Shown here: piece after piece, positions 55,054-64,000 of the stretch | How positions within the stretch are numbered: position 1 is the stretch's first letter | Layout of the letters: each line of letters starts with the position of its first letter | From: Lepraria neglecta | Lineage: Eukaryota > Ascomycota > Lecanoromycetes > Lecanorales > Stereocaulaceae | Direction of reading: 5' to 3' | NCBI GenBank assembly: GCA_033220425.1 | Contig: CM065646.1 | Location: 4,657,501-4,721,500, forward strand | Length of the DNA: 64,000 bases | Translations under genes and position numbers: made by a program | Notes under the pieces: model-generated | Database searches by the model: none | What the model saw: only the letters and a program-made list of their open reading frames with translations | What the model was told of the DNA's origin: nothing

Positions 55054-56142
55054 ATGCGTCCAGCCCTGGCACCCATAAATACAGTCATTCAAAGTACGAA
55101 AGACCTCGATTATGTCAGCCAGTCACTCATGGCGTCCGGCATCTGCTATACTAGAGTTCGTGCCGTGAACTCTGGTCAGGGTTCTCTTGTCAGTCCCAGC
55201 ACAGCATGTGCAAGCCCCCAGAGCTCCGATATCGTGGATTCTAGCATGGCGATGGCCTCGAGCGTCTGGGGCTATGATATCTGTGGATCTCTGAAACCGA
55301 TATCAACGACTTCCGACCCCTTCTTCAGCTTGAAAGGTCCAAGACCAAAGCCACTAATCCTAATCTCTCCCGACAGCAAGATCCAATGCGACTCACCCGA
55401 CTGTCCCATCAAAGGCGTCCCACACAATATTGGCAGGTACTTCCACGATGGCTCGCGTCCATTGAAAGATGAAGCGGACGACATCATTCGCTTCTTCAAC
55501 TACACTGTCCCGCCCCCAGACATCACTGGAGCGTACATGAGGACATTTTACGACCAAGCGAGTCAAGCCGACGAGGACAAAGTGCGCCAATACCAGAAGC
55601 ATCACATGTGGTCGCCCATCAACTCTGAGCCTTCAACGCCGAGATTGCGCGACCCGGATGGTACACTTCCCGCACGCTATGCTCATCTCATTGATATGGA
55701 GAGCAGCGACATCGCAACGCATGGGGTTATTGAGAGCAGTGGGCCGTCTCGAGCGCCACCAATTCCGGAGCGTAACCCCCTCCGCATCCAGATACGTCTT
55801 TCCCATTCCGGGCAGTCTACTCGACCACTCCGTCCAATTGATTTCGAAGACAGCGACGACGATACCTGCGTCAGCGACAGCGAGAATGGCGAGGATGCAG
55901 AAAGTGAGGTAATTAATCCCCGCTATCCTATGGCAGGCAGCTATGCAGATGATAACAATGACGAAGCCCCATTAAGTCCAGGCGCTAGAAGGGACGTTCC
56001 TGAGGGTCCCGAGCTGAGAAGAGTACATCTCCGCCTCCAGGCCAGGATTTTGGGTCAAATAGGACAACTTGTTCACGGCCCTGACTCGCCACTCACAGAT
56101 CGGGAGGAGTTAGTCGATGCATGGAGGCATACCGATAACTAA
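55054..56142 (+). CDS. Hypothetical protein, 362 aa
   Basis: Intronless open frame starting at an ATG in good context (CACCATGC). N-terminal 90 residues are Ser/Ala-rich; the centre has IQCDSPDCPIKGVPHNIGRY with a CxxxxC pair and a helix (PLKDEADDIIRFFNYTV). The C-terminal half is acidic and disordered (FEDSDDDTCVSDSENGEDAE), ending in LRRVHLRLQARILGQIGQLV. There is no signal peptide. I recognise no family. Codon bias toward C/G third positions supports a real gene. It could be a nuclear protein given its acidic disorder (inference). Confidence 0.6.
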   Translation: MRPALAPINTVIQSTKDLDYVSQSLMASGICYTRVRAVNSGQGSLVSPSTACASPQSSDIVDSSMAMASSVWGYDICGSLKPISTTSDPFFSLKGPRPKPLILISPDSKIQCDSPDCPIKGVPHNIGRYFHDGSRPLKDEADDIIRFFNYTVPPPDITGAYMRTFYDQASQADEDKVRQYQKHHMWSPINSEPSTPRLRDPDGTLPARYAHLIDMESSDIATHGVIESSGPSRAPPIPERNPLRIQIRLSHSGQSTRPLRPIDFEDSDDDTCVSDSENGEDAESEVINPRYPMAGSYADDNNDEAPLSPGARRDVPEGPELRRVHLRLQARILGQIGQLVHGPDSPLTDREELVDAWRHTDN

Positions 56143-56965
56143 GTATAGGAATATGCATGGGGCCTTTGTTGTGTGGTGCAGTCTCGTGATAGTCGTTAGA
56201 TGGTCAGCAATAGATTGAGAATCTGCAAGATCATTTCATTATCCCTTTGAAGTCATGATCCACATAAAATAAATAAATGAAGGGGATTGCTTGAATTAAG
56301 GCGACGGATACTCTGTGGAGATACATTAATGTCAGAAGGAGTACTCCAAATCAAAGTAACACCAAAAGAGCCAAACTCCATGCCAAGCCCCCGTTGATCT
56401 GCGGGAACGACACATTCCCGTAACTCTCCCACGTGATACTCCGAACCAATCACATCTTCTAGATCGATGATGTAATTTCCAACGTTTGCTACAGACGCTC
56501 GGTCACAAGACGAGTATGACATCTAACATGCAACTCGATTACTATCCTGGTATATATAAGCCCAAACTCTATAAGAGCGCTTATGGAGGGGAATTGGGTA
56601 CCTCCAGAGGCAACTACAAGATGGGACGAAAGCCCCTAGTCCAATCTTTCTGTTCACCCAGAACCAGAGCCTTGGTTCAGAAAGAGAGCTCTCCATAAGC
56701 TGAAACTCTTAAAATAACGCCGAAGAGTGGGTGCTACCACTTCTGGAGGGAAATGGCATTTCACAAGGCTCGAAATAATGGGTGATATCCCTTCGGCGAT
56801 ATAAAAGCCAACTTCGCTGCACGTTTGCTCCTGCATCCTTCAAAGAAAGATCGCCTGGACCACTGCTGCTTCTCGCTCAAGCTCTTGACGCTTTTCGCAA
56901 AAGAAAGCGGCCGTCATCCCATCGAAAGCCGTAACACACACCCTTCGACACATCCCTCTACCACC
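56143..56965. other. Intergenic
   Basis: A minus-strand frame at 56253-56522 (89 codons) is open but has no signature. The last 200 bp is the kinase promoter. Confidence 0.4.
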
Positions 56966-58342
56966 ATGGACGGGCTCCAAACCCCAGTCTTCCAAAACAA
57001 GCAGCGCTGGCTCCCTCTTACCAGTCCACCAACAACTCCAGCATCTCTTCCAGCAAAACGCCCAGCACTCGCTGAGCTTCCCGCCCTCCCCATGGGCCAG
57101 CGGCCTCAACCCGTCGCCTTGAAGACTACACCCGCGTTCATTCCACGATTGAGCGAAAATGAACCGCTCACGCCCCCAGCTACACCAGCTAAATCACGCA
57201 CCAAGCGAGCCTCCATGAGCGCAGATGGCATCGAGAGTATCTATTCAACTGGCGTGAATTTGGGAGCGAAGCCTGCGGATATCCTGGAGTTTATGGCAAA
57301 GAAAGCGAAAGAGACGGCAGTAGATGGGCCAAACACGGAACCGAAGCCCTACACCAACAGATATACGCTGCATGAAGAGCTTGGGTGTGGGGTCTGGAGT
57401 ACTGTGTACCGCGCCAGTGAAACCCCGGAGCCAATCGAGACGACAACAAAATTACCACCGAGCCCACCAGAATCACCACTGAACCGCTCGATACCAGACA
57501 GCAAGAAAGTCTTAGCAGTTAAACAACCCCACCGCCGCGACGCGCACAAGATCCTGGAGAATGAAGCACGAATACTCACCTTCCTCCACGCCCACGCAGA
57601 AGCATCCAACTACCTCGTCCCTTTCCACGGCTGGGACGTAGCTTCGCATTCGCTAATCCTCTCCGCAATCCCTCTCAACCTCGAAACCCATGCAAAGTCG
57701 GCTCGAAAGGCCCCATTGACGACAAAGACGATGTTTGATCCCGTAATCGGCACAGCGGAATGGGCACATCTAGCAGAAAACCTCATCAACGGACTCGCAT
57801 TCCTGCATGGACACGGCTGTGTACACGGAGATATCAAACCAGCCAACATCCTACTCCAACCTAACGACGACGGCAAATACGCGCCACTATATTGCGACTT
57901 CTCCTCCTCCCACATCCTGTCCCCAACTACAACCACAAAACCAGAGGAAGTCTCTGCCGTAACAACCGACTACATATCCCCCGAGCTCCTCTCCGCCATC
58001 CACAATGGCAAGAACAACAACGAGCGCGCGGTAGCCACATATACATCTGACGTCTTCGCTTTGGCCGTCACGCTCCTTTTTGCGGCTATTGGAGAGAGTC
58101 CGTATGCGGGAGCGAGAATGGAGATTCAGAAAGTTGGGATGGCGAAGGAGGGATTACCGTTGGATTTTGCGAGGAGGGGAGAGCAGGCTAGTCGAGTTAT
58201 GAAGGGCAGAGCGGTGGAGAAGGCGTTGAAGGGCGCCCTAGATAAAGATGTGGAGAAGAGGCTCGATGTTGAAGCCTGGCGGGATGCGGTGATGGAAGTC
58301 GTGAAGAGTTGGAGAGCAGGAGGATGGGTAAGAGGTGGATGA
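56966..58342 (+). CDS. Atypical protein kinase with DFS in place of DFG
   Basis: Intronless gene, 458 aa from ATG 56966. The N-terminal 130 residues are Pro-rich and disordered, with SP/TP sites. Kinase domain about 132-450: YTLHEELGCGVWSTVYRA (Gly loop), KVLAVKQPHRRDA (ATP Lys), ILENEARILTFL (C-helix Glu), then catalytic loop GHGCVHGDIKPANILL, where HRD is HGD but Asp, Lys and Asn are kept. The metal-binding DFG is CDFSSSH. DYISPELL and TSDVFALAVTLLFAAIGESPY complete the C-lobe. A HGD loop occurs in several active fungal kinases. Loss of the DFG Gly is less usual, though the Asp itself remains, so activity is plausible. No closer subfamily is named. Confidence 0.8.
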   Translation: MDGLQTPVFQNKQRWLPLTSPPTTPASLPAKRPALAELPALPMGQRPQPVALKTTPAFIPRLSENEPLTPPATPAKSRTKRASMSADGIESIYSTGVNLGAKPADILEFMAKKAKETAVDGPNTEPKPYTNRYTLHEELGCGVWSTVYRASETPEPIETTTKLPPSPPESPLNRSIPDSKKVLAVKQPHRRDAHKILENEARILTFLHAHAEASNYLVPFHGWDVASHSLILSAIPLNLETHAKSARKAPLTTKTMFDPVIGTAEWAHLAENLINGLAFLHGHGCVHGDIKPANILLQPNDDGKYAPLYCDFSSSHILSPTTTTKPEEVSAVTTDYISPELLSAIHNGKNNNERAVATYTSDVFALAVTLLFAAIGESPYAGARMEIQKVGMAKEGLPLDFARRGEQASRVMKGRAVEKALKGALDKDVEKRLDVEAWRDAVMEVVKSWRAGGWVRGG

Positions 58343-59078
58343 GACCTATATTATGAAATACGATGATCAACGATGTTTGATTATGAAAGCGATGGTGTTA
58401 AAGGAGCTATAGATGCCCGGCGTGGCTGTAAATGGGTCTGCCTGACAATAAATCAACAGTTATAAGGTGAACGGGAGGATATAGCCCTGCTTTCTTTGTA
58501 GCTATAGCTTGTAAAACAAACAGATAAGAATCATTTTCACCTCCAGCGCCCTTTTTCCTTACTCGCTTTCCTTTGTTTCGTCCGCTGTGTATGCATGTTA
58601 TGCTATTTTGTTTCTTTGTCCCTCTTGTACGAGAATGGCCCGATTTCTGGTACTTCAAGATTTGATTCGCTGGCTCTCTAGCTACTGCAAGACCGTGCTA
58701 GCTTTCGGCAGGAGCACTTTTTTTTGTACTAAGCGTCATGAACCCAGCACCATGGTAACGGGCCATCCCCTGACCTAGCGTCTTCTGGTGGCTTTCGACA
58801 GCTGGGTTAGCCGATCTACTGATCCCATTCCTGCGCGCTTGTGGTTCCGTCGGCATCGATGATTCGACTCTCTTGCTCACACTTCCACTGTCTGAAAAGA
58901 ATGTGCCCTGACAATCTGGATCCTGGTTTCTGGGTACCTAGAACTGGAACTCTGGATATCATTTCAGCAGGTGCTTCTTGCTGTCCAAGGGTATGATGTT
59001 TTCTGCCAGCTCCGTGGATATTAGCGCTTCACCAAGCGTGACGATCGGTCCTCGATCAGCAATCGCCAACGCACCTCA
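58343..59078. other. Intergenic
   Basis: AT-rich spacer, no gene seen. Confidence 0.45.
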
Positions 59079-59260
59079 CTATGCACTAAATCCCTCCAAA
59101 ACCCAAGCCAAGGCTTCCTTCCACAACTCGGGGGATTCGAACTGCACGTGTGAGTGGTTCGCGGTGAAGAATCCATGTTTAGTCTGCATTGGTGGCATCT
59201 CGGATGCAGCCACACCTGTTCCCCGGAACCACCATCGTCAAGATAGGGCCCGCGGACGTG
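59079..59260 (-). pseudogene. Alpha/beta-hydrolase C-terminal remnant
   Basis: The minus strand reads GTGVAASEMPPMQTKHGFFT, then NHSHVQFESPELWKEALAWV and LEGFSA with a stop near 59079. This is typical of the end of a fungal alpha/beta hydrolase or related peptidase-like family. Upstream, a coding-like PILTMVVPG lies in another frame at a GGGG run, and nothing of the nucleophile-elbow region is recognisable. The piece is about 60 codons, so a relic. Confidence 0.5.
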
Positions 59261-59646
59261 GTAAGCCAGCGCCCCAGCCGTCTCCCCGAGAAGTTACCTT
59301 TGTGTCGGGTGCACCGAGGGAGTGGTTGGTTGCGCCTGTTATACGTCGAATGGGTGAATGGGTGAATGGGATTGTGGTTGATGGGATTTTCTTTGCGCGC
59401 AAGTGGATCGGCTAGCCTCGTGGTGGGACAGGCTGGATTACCTCCAGGGTATGGCATGATTGCGATATCTTGCTTTCTGGCATTCATGAAGGAATTTCCA
59501 AGATAATAGCCTTGTGTTTAGAAGGGTGCAGGCGAAGTGGGATATTGCTGATGATTCCAGACCTTCGAGATGGCTAGCCCAGCTTAGGCGGTGCCGGAAG
59601 ACGTACAGTGTGATGCACTTATGCACATGCTTAAGGCTTGTGGCCC

Positions 59647-60129
59647 TTAGAGTGCATTAGTTGAACTTCCCTTGGTCTCAGACCACCACATGATGATCCT
59701 AATAGGTCTCGTCTGTCCCACGTTGGACCACCTCTTTTCCCATGTCTTTTGAGCCAAACATGGGTGCGTGCCTGGTAGCAAAATATCACGTTCTGATTGC
59801 TTCTTTCTCTCCACCCGTTGTGGAAACCGTGCTGATAACGATCCTATATCAGAGTTCTTGCTCCTTGTTGGACCCATGCTGCCAACACGCTGCTTCTCGA
59901 TCTGCCTAATCTCTTGAATCTCACTTTCTCGCGCGTAACAAATTGCCAAAGTCCGACTTGGCCATACATCGTTACGAGTAAGCTGTGATTCCTCTGCAGA
60001 AAGTTCAGAACGATATACGTCCGTCCTTTCAAACTCGTTGCACCACATCAAGAGCTCGTCAGACTCGCCGTACGCAAAGGCCGTGTTCGAGTTAAAAAGG
60101 ACAACTCGGAATTCGGTCTCGAGTCTCAC
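59647..60129 (-). CDS. Hypothetical protein, 160 aa
   Basis: Open frame starting 38 bp from a divergent frame. The N-terminal part is FRVVLFNSNTAFAYGESDEL and a Glu/Arg-rich middle follows. No family, signal or membrane segment. The close divergent partner and lack of introns leave it uncertain. Confidence 0.35.
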   Translation of the reverse strand: MRLETEFRVVLFNSNTAFAYGESDELLMWCNEFERTDVYRSELSAEESQLTRNDVWPSRTLAICYARESEIQEIRQIEKQRVGSMGPTRSKNSDIGSLSARFPQRVERKKQSERDILLPGTHPCLAQKTWEKRWSNVGQTRPIRIIMWWSETKGSSTNAL

Positions 60130-60166
60130 CCAAAGCGTATAGTCCCAAGACAGTTATCGTGCTCAC

Positions 60167-60691
60167 ATGCGCCGACTTTCGAGGACTTCCAACCCATCAG
60201 CAAACATGCTAAGGGCCTCAAACATCGAACCCAGAATCAAAGACCTCAGAGCCGCCCTCTCAACTCTTGACAACATGCACCATTACACCGAAGTGCTTCT
60301 ATTCAACAGACCTAGACTCGACGACCCCTCGATCTCAGCGGGCGAACAAGTTCAGAAATATGCCAATGCGAAGATGGCGATGCCTGCGCAGAGCATTGAA
60401 GAACAGCTCGCAGGTGTGGGCGATGAAGGAGATTTCACGCAGTTGCGGAAATCGGTTGAGATGGAAGGGATGGTCGATAGCAAAGGGGACGGAGGTCGCG
60501 AGGCGCTGAATGGAAAGAGAGGGATGGGGATAGAGACACAATTCGAAAGGGTAGAAGATCCTGCGAGAAGAGTGGGACAGTTGCAGTGTGGTGAGGAGGA
60601 AGAGGGAGAAGTGCATGCAAGACAGGCGAGAGGGCTCAGACAAGCGTTGGGGGAGGACAAGCAATGGCTGAAACGGCGCTTTGATGGCTGA
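60167..60691 (+). CDS. Hypothetical protein, 174 aa
   Basis: Open frame on the plus strand. Contains IKDLRAALSTLDNMHHYTEV, PRLDDPSISAGEQVQKYANA, a Met/Gly-rich centre and a charged C-terminus (ARQARGLRQALGEDKQWLKR). Probably soluble and helical. I recognise no family; G-rich third positions weakly support coding. Confidence 0.4.
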   Translation: MRRLSRTSNPSANMLRASNIEPRIKDLRAALSTLDNMHHYTEVLLFNRPRLDDPSISAGEQVQKYANAKMAMPAQSIEEQLAGVGDEGDFTQLRKSVEMEGMVDSKGDGGREALNGKRGMGIETQFERVEDPARRVGQLQCGEEEEGEVHARQARGLRQALGEDKQWLKRRFDG

Positions 60692-61653
60692 ATTCTCTGC
60701 TCGTGTTGTTACCTTGTGCTGGCATTTTGGACTTACTTTGAGCCGTGAATTGGTCGGTTCTTTGCGCAGAAAAGTCTCGTATCTGCGGGTAGTGAGCTCC
60801 AGAGGTTTGTCAAACGTAGCTCTCTAGCCCGGTCATTCTATCGAGCAACCGGTCTCGGCTCTCTAATCGTAAGGTCTTTCCGAGCGTGTGAAGCACCAAA
60901 AACATGGGGCCAACTCCCACAGAGGGCAAGCATTCGACGCTTCTTGAAACCTGACGTGTGGCAGCTAGGACTCTAGTTTCAATCCTGTGTATCAATCGAA
61001 TGGGGGCCCACCAGGCCTTCCGACATCCATGGCGTTTTCTGTAACTGCCTTTGAGCTCGTTAGCCCATACACTGAGGCGTTGATGCCGTTATCAAGTGTT
61101 TCACATAATGACTAGAGCTGATAACGGTATTCAAGACTTGTGCCTGGAATTGTAGAAAGTTGTGAGTTGTTGACAAGGGGAGGGTGAGAGCTGTTATCCG
61201 CCTTGCGCCAAGCCTCTGCTTTCCACAGGCATTGAGTTAGTACGGTTCAACATTCTTGTCCTTTGAGCACTTACGAGGGTCTGAAACAGTCACTGAGCTT
61301 GCTCACTTTTGATTGTCTATCTCACTAATAAATTTTACTATTGCAATTATAGAAGCGGAATCCGCTCAGTCATCTCCTTTCTTTATTCATACACATACAA
61401 CATACAGATTTAGATCAAGTATCCAAACGACCAAATAAACGCTCGCTAAAAGGCCTTCCCAAAAACGCAAACAAAACCCGAGGAAAATCGGTGGCGTGAA
61501 TCGTCGTCCGGTCGTCTATACTAATACAAAGGTATATATGGTCCATCAAAGCATCCGCAGGCAAAGATTTATTATATCATTAAGTCGCCGTTCGTTGACG
61601 GGCTTATTCATTTTGGAGGTATAGAAGGATGGTAGTAGGCGGTCGTAAGGTCG
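60692..61653. other. Intergenic
   Basis: About 960 bp, 3' region of the C2H2 regulator on the right. No gene or structured RNA recognised. Confidence 0.45.
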
Positions 61654-63125
61654 TCATGGAATGATCTCATAGCGGTTGGCCGCGGGGTGGTGTGTTTGGC
61701 CGAGATATTGACCTGGCCAGTGTTGTTGTGAGTGCATGTTCAGCTCGTAGGAAGGTATTCCATTCGCACCTGGCCAAGACGGGGAGTGGAATTGAAATTG
61801 TCGTTGCTATGATGGGTGCGTTAGCTTGTTTTCGCAAGAGCTGGTGGTAGATAGGAATCACTCACCGGAGGAAGGCATTGGGGCTCAGGCCCAAACCCAA
61901 GCGCAGCAGGATCAAATTGGTTCCAAGTCGCAGGCGTAGCGGGCCCCGCAGACATGGGAGACTGAATGATTGGATGGAAGCAAGACTCAATAGCCGTAGT
62001 AGTAGATTGAGGTCGTTGGATAATCTCTTGAGAATAAAACGGCTGAGCGACAGCTGGAGGCTGCAGGTAGTCTGAGATTCCTGAAAGAGGGGAGTAACAA
62101 GAATCAGAGGATGAGTATAAAGGAGAATCTCCTGGCGGTGCTAGGCCATAGAGTAGTTCCGGGTGCAAACTGCGTGGTGCCGTACCTATGGGACCATGAG
62201 GTAGCTCATGCATACTTGGCCCAGCATGAGATGTGAACTCGTTCTTGAACTCGCTCCGCATGTTCGGCTCGATGATTGAGCCTATTGACATGGTTCCCGA
62301 CGGCTGGGGTAGGGAGGGTGCTGTGGCTGTGGCGGGCTGCCCCATTTGAGAAGCACTGAAACTGCCTCTGGGCGATCTCGAGACATCACTGGTTGAGCTT
62401 TGTCTGTACTGACTTCGAAAAGCGGATGCTTCAGCCGACGGCATATTGTGTCTACCAATGTCAGTTTTGATCCTCAAAAACAATTCCGTTCTACTCACTG
62501 TCGTTCCATATGCCGAGCCAGTAGATCAGCACGCTGAAAAGGCTTCCGGCATTCATCTATTTCGCACTGAAAGGCTGGAGACGTGTTATGGTTGGCCTCA
62601 TGGCGCCTGCAGTGTCAGTCAGCCTGTACATATCAGACAGCACATTCCCTTGGTAGCATACTTGCGGTGCTCGGCTCGAGTAAAGACCTGCATTGCGTTA
62701 GCCAGGGACGTATATTCCTATGTGATGTTATGGCTTACCTTTGTGCATCCAGGGTACTCGCAAGCATGTACCTTCTTCCCTTTCTTTGCCTTGCTTATGC
62801 GGTGTGTGGTTGGGGTATATGTGATCTCCTCCGCCGGATTCAGTAGCCCTGGTGTTGCCATTATTCCTGTCCCTCGCGACGACCCTCCTTGACCTCTGAA
62901 TGGCATCGCTCTTGCTCTCTGCCGCTGCCTTGTAGATTCTCTGGGCTTCCCAGAGGACATAGTATTGTCGGGCGAGTTCGATGAAACTCTGCGACGGCGT
63001 GTAGGATAGGAGGATGCTGACTTGTCTTCTGAAGCTGAGGACGGTGCAGAGGGAGAGGTATGTTCTTTTTTCACTCGTGGCTGGGTGGACCCGTATGGTA
63101 ACGACTGGGATTGTTGCTCTGACAT
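61654..63125 (-). CDS. Two-finger C2H2 zinc-finger regulator
   Basis: Five exons (63125-62739, 62687-62662, 62606-62499, 62451-61866, 61806-61654) give 419 aa. Exon 2 is a 26-nt microexon inside the first finger. Finger 1: HACEYPGCTK | VFTRAEHRKRHEANH; finger 2: FQCEIDECRKPFQRADLLARH. They sit at about residues 119-170 and are split by three introns. The N-terminal 115 residues are Ser/Arg-rich with a basic TRRRRV; the C-terminal 240 residues are Ser/Pro/Gln-rich, like an activation region, ending AANRYEIIP. TRAEHRKRHE and FQRADLLARHMER are typical of fungal two-finger DNA-binding regulators. Targets are unknown. The phases agree throughout. Confidence 0.85.
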
Positions 63126-64000
63126 GTTGCGCCTTATGCGAGGCCAAATAGTATTATATCCGCCTCAAATAGATCTTCCTAATTGATGACTGGAATAAGT
63201 GCGCCGGTGTGAGGCCGAAGGATCGCCGAACGAGTGTGGTTTGAGAGGTTGACAGTAGCCTTGTGTAGTATTATATTATGATGTTGGAATTGACCGTGGT
63301 ATCCGTAGTATCCATCGAACGCCCAGTCTCTCAGTCTACCACTCGGTCATGCTGTGTTATGTAAACACGGTGGGTTGGCCATAGGAGAGACAATTATTGC
63401 CGAGATCACTAAGTATTATTGTGTATGCAGCAGGAAGTTGTTTGTAAAAGTAAAAAGATAATGTCATCAAAGATCTGCACCATGCGCCTTCCACCACTGG
63501 GATAGAAACAGGGTGGGGTGACAAAGGATGCTCCCGAGAGACGAACGTTGCCTAGTTAGGTGCCAAAACGAGTGGCAGACAGCAATCAGAGGACAAATCT
63601 ATGCCTCTTCGAGAGAATGCAATTTCGCTTCATGTAGGGCTTCGAGAAACACTCAGCATGATGAGAAGGCGCAGTTATTTTTATCGCGGCAGTGCAAGTC
63701 TTAAGACTTGTTGCTACTTACGCAAGCTTGCAAGCCCGAGGGTTCGACGCTGTTATCAACGACGTAGCCTTGCAGAGTACGGGCCACGTGGTGTCTGGCC
63801 CAAGCTCCTTAATTTCCCCATACTGACCATCATCTGGTAGCGCGGGTACCTCGAAGGATCTCGATGGGCGCCAGGAGAAAGCTCTCAAGGCCCGTCACGG
63901 GGACTACGGAACAAGTAATGAAACATCATGCGTTATGGCAGTCGATGTTAGCCCGAAAGAATGCAACCATCATGTGGTGGCGAGGCCTGCTGGGAGTAGG
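63126..64000. other. Promoter of the C2H2 gene and further non-coding sequence
   Basis: AT-rich. A frame at 63601-63840 is not supported. I see no repeat or RNA gene. Confidence 0.45.

Overview
The window is nuclear DNA of a filamentous ascomycete (Pezizomycotina). Nearly every gene carries short GT-AG introns of about 45-90 nt, often with CTGAC/CTAAC branch sites. The families present are typical of that group: UsgS-like membrane protein, FmdS-type formamidase, Cys-rich single-pass surface proteins, white-type full-size ABCG transporter, JLP1-like dioxygenase and fungal ELYS. A class-level guess (Leotiomycetes or Dothideomycetes) is not secured by the sequence. Exon structures below were assembled by eye from reading frames, splice signals and family knowledge; they were not computed.

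Layout. 1-6 kb is decayed DNA: a remnant AAA+ ATPase, a degraded Zn2Cys6-type regulator and a 197-bp inverted-repeat element, with one intact gene between them, an HD-phosphohydrolase fused to a UMP/CMP-kinase-like domain. 6-18 kb holds a protein of four 45-residue repeats, an ASCC2/Cue3 homologue, formamidase, a UsgS-like membrane protein, an amino-acid permease stub beside a Tc1/mariner-like fragment, a carbohydrate esterase whose end has been replaced by a GNAT domain, and SRP14. 18-24 kb holds condensin SMC4 and a broken methyltransferase. 24-26 kb has no gene I can recognise. 26-33.6 kb looks like a catabolic cluster: flavin monooxygenase, MFS permease of the allantoate/anion:cation type, TauD-type dioxygenase and PhyH-type dioxygenase. 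34-39 kb encodes a claudin-like four-helix membrane protein and a tandem pair of Cys-rich surface proteins. 39-51.5 kb holds a CDK10-like kinase, an adhesin-like secreted protein, a hypothetical gene, a full-size ABCG transporter and ELYS. 51.5-64 kb holds diverged tandem repeats, a small secreted protein, several orphan genes, a kinase with an altered DFG motif, an alpha/beta-hydrolase remnant and a two-finger C2H2 regulator.

How the genes relate. The housekeeping genes (SMC4, SRP14, ASCC2/Cue3, ELYS, CDK10-like) look unlinked in function. The clearest functional neighbourhood is the 26-33.6 kb set, which would fit import and oxidative breakdown of an organosulfur or organonitrogen compound. 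Frame breaks at or near short G or C runs recur in otherwise good genes (SMC4, methyltransferase, second Cys-rich protein, the gene at 44 kb). They should be checked against raw reads before any of these genes is called dead.
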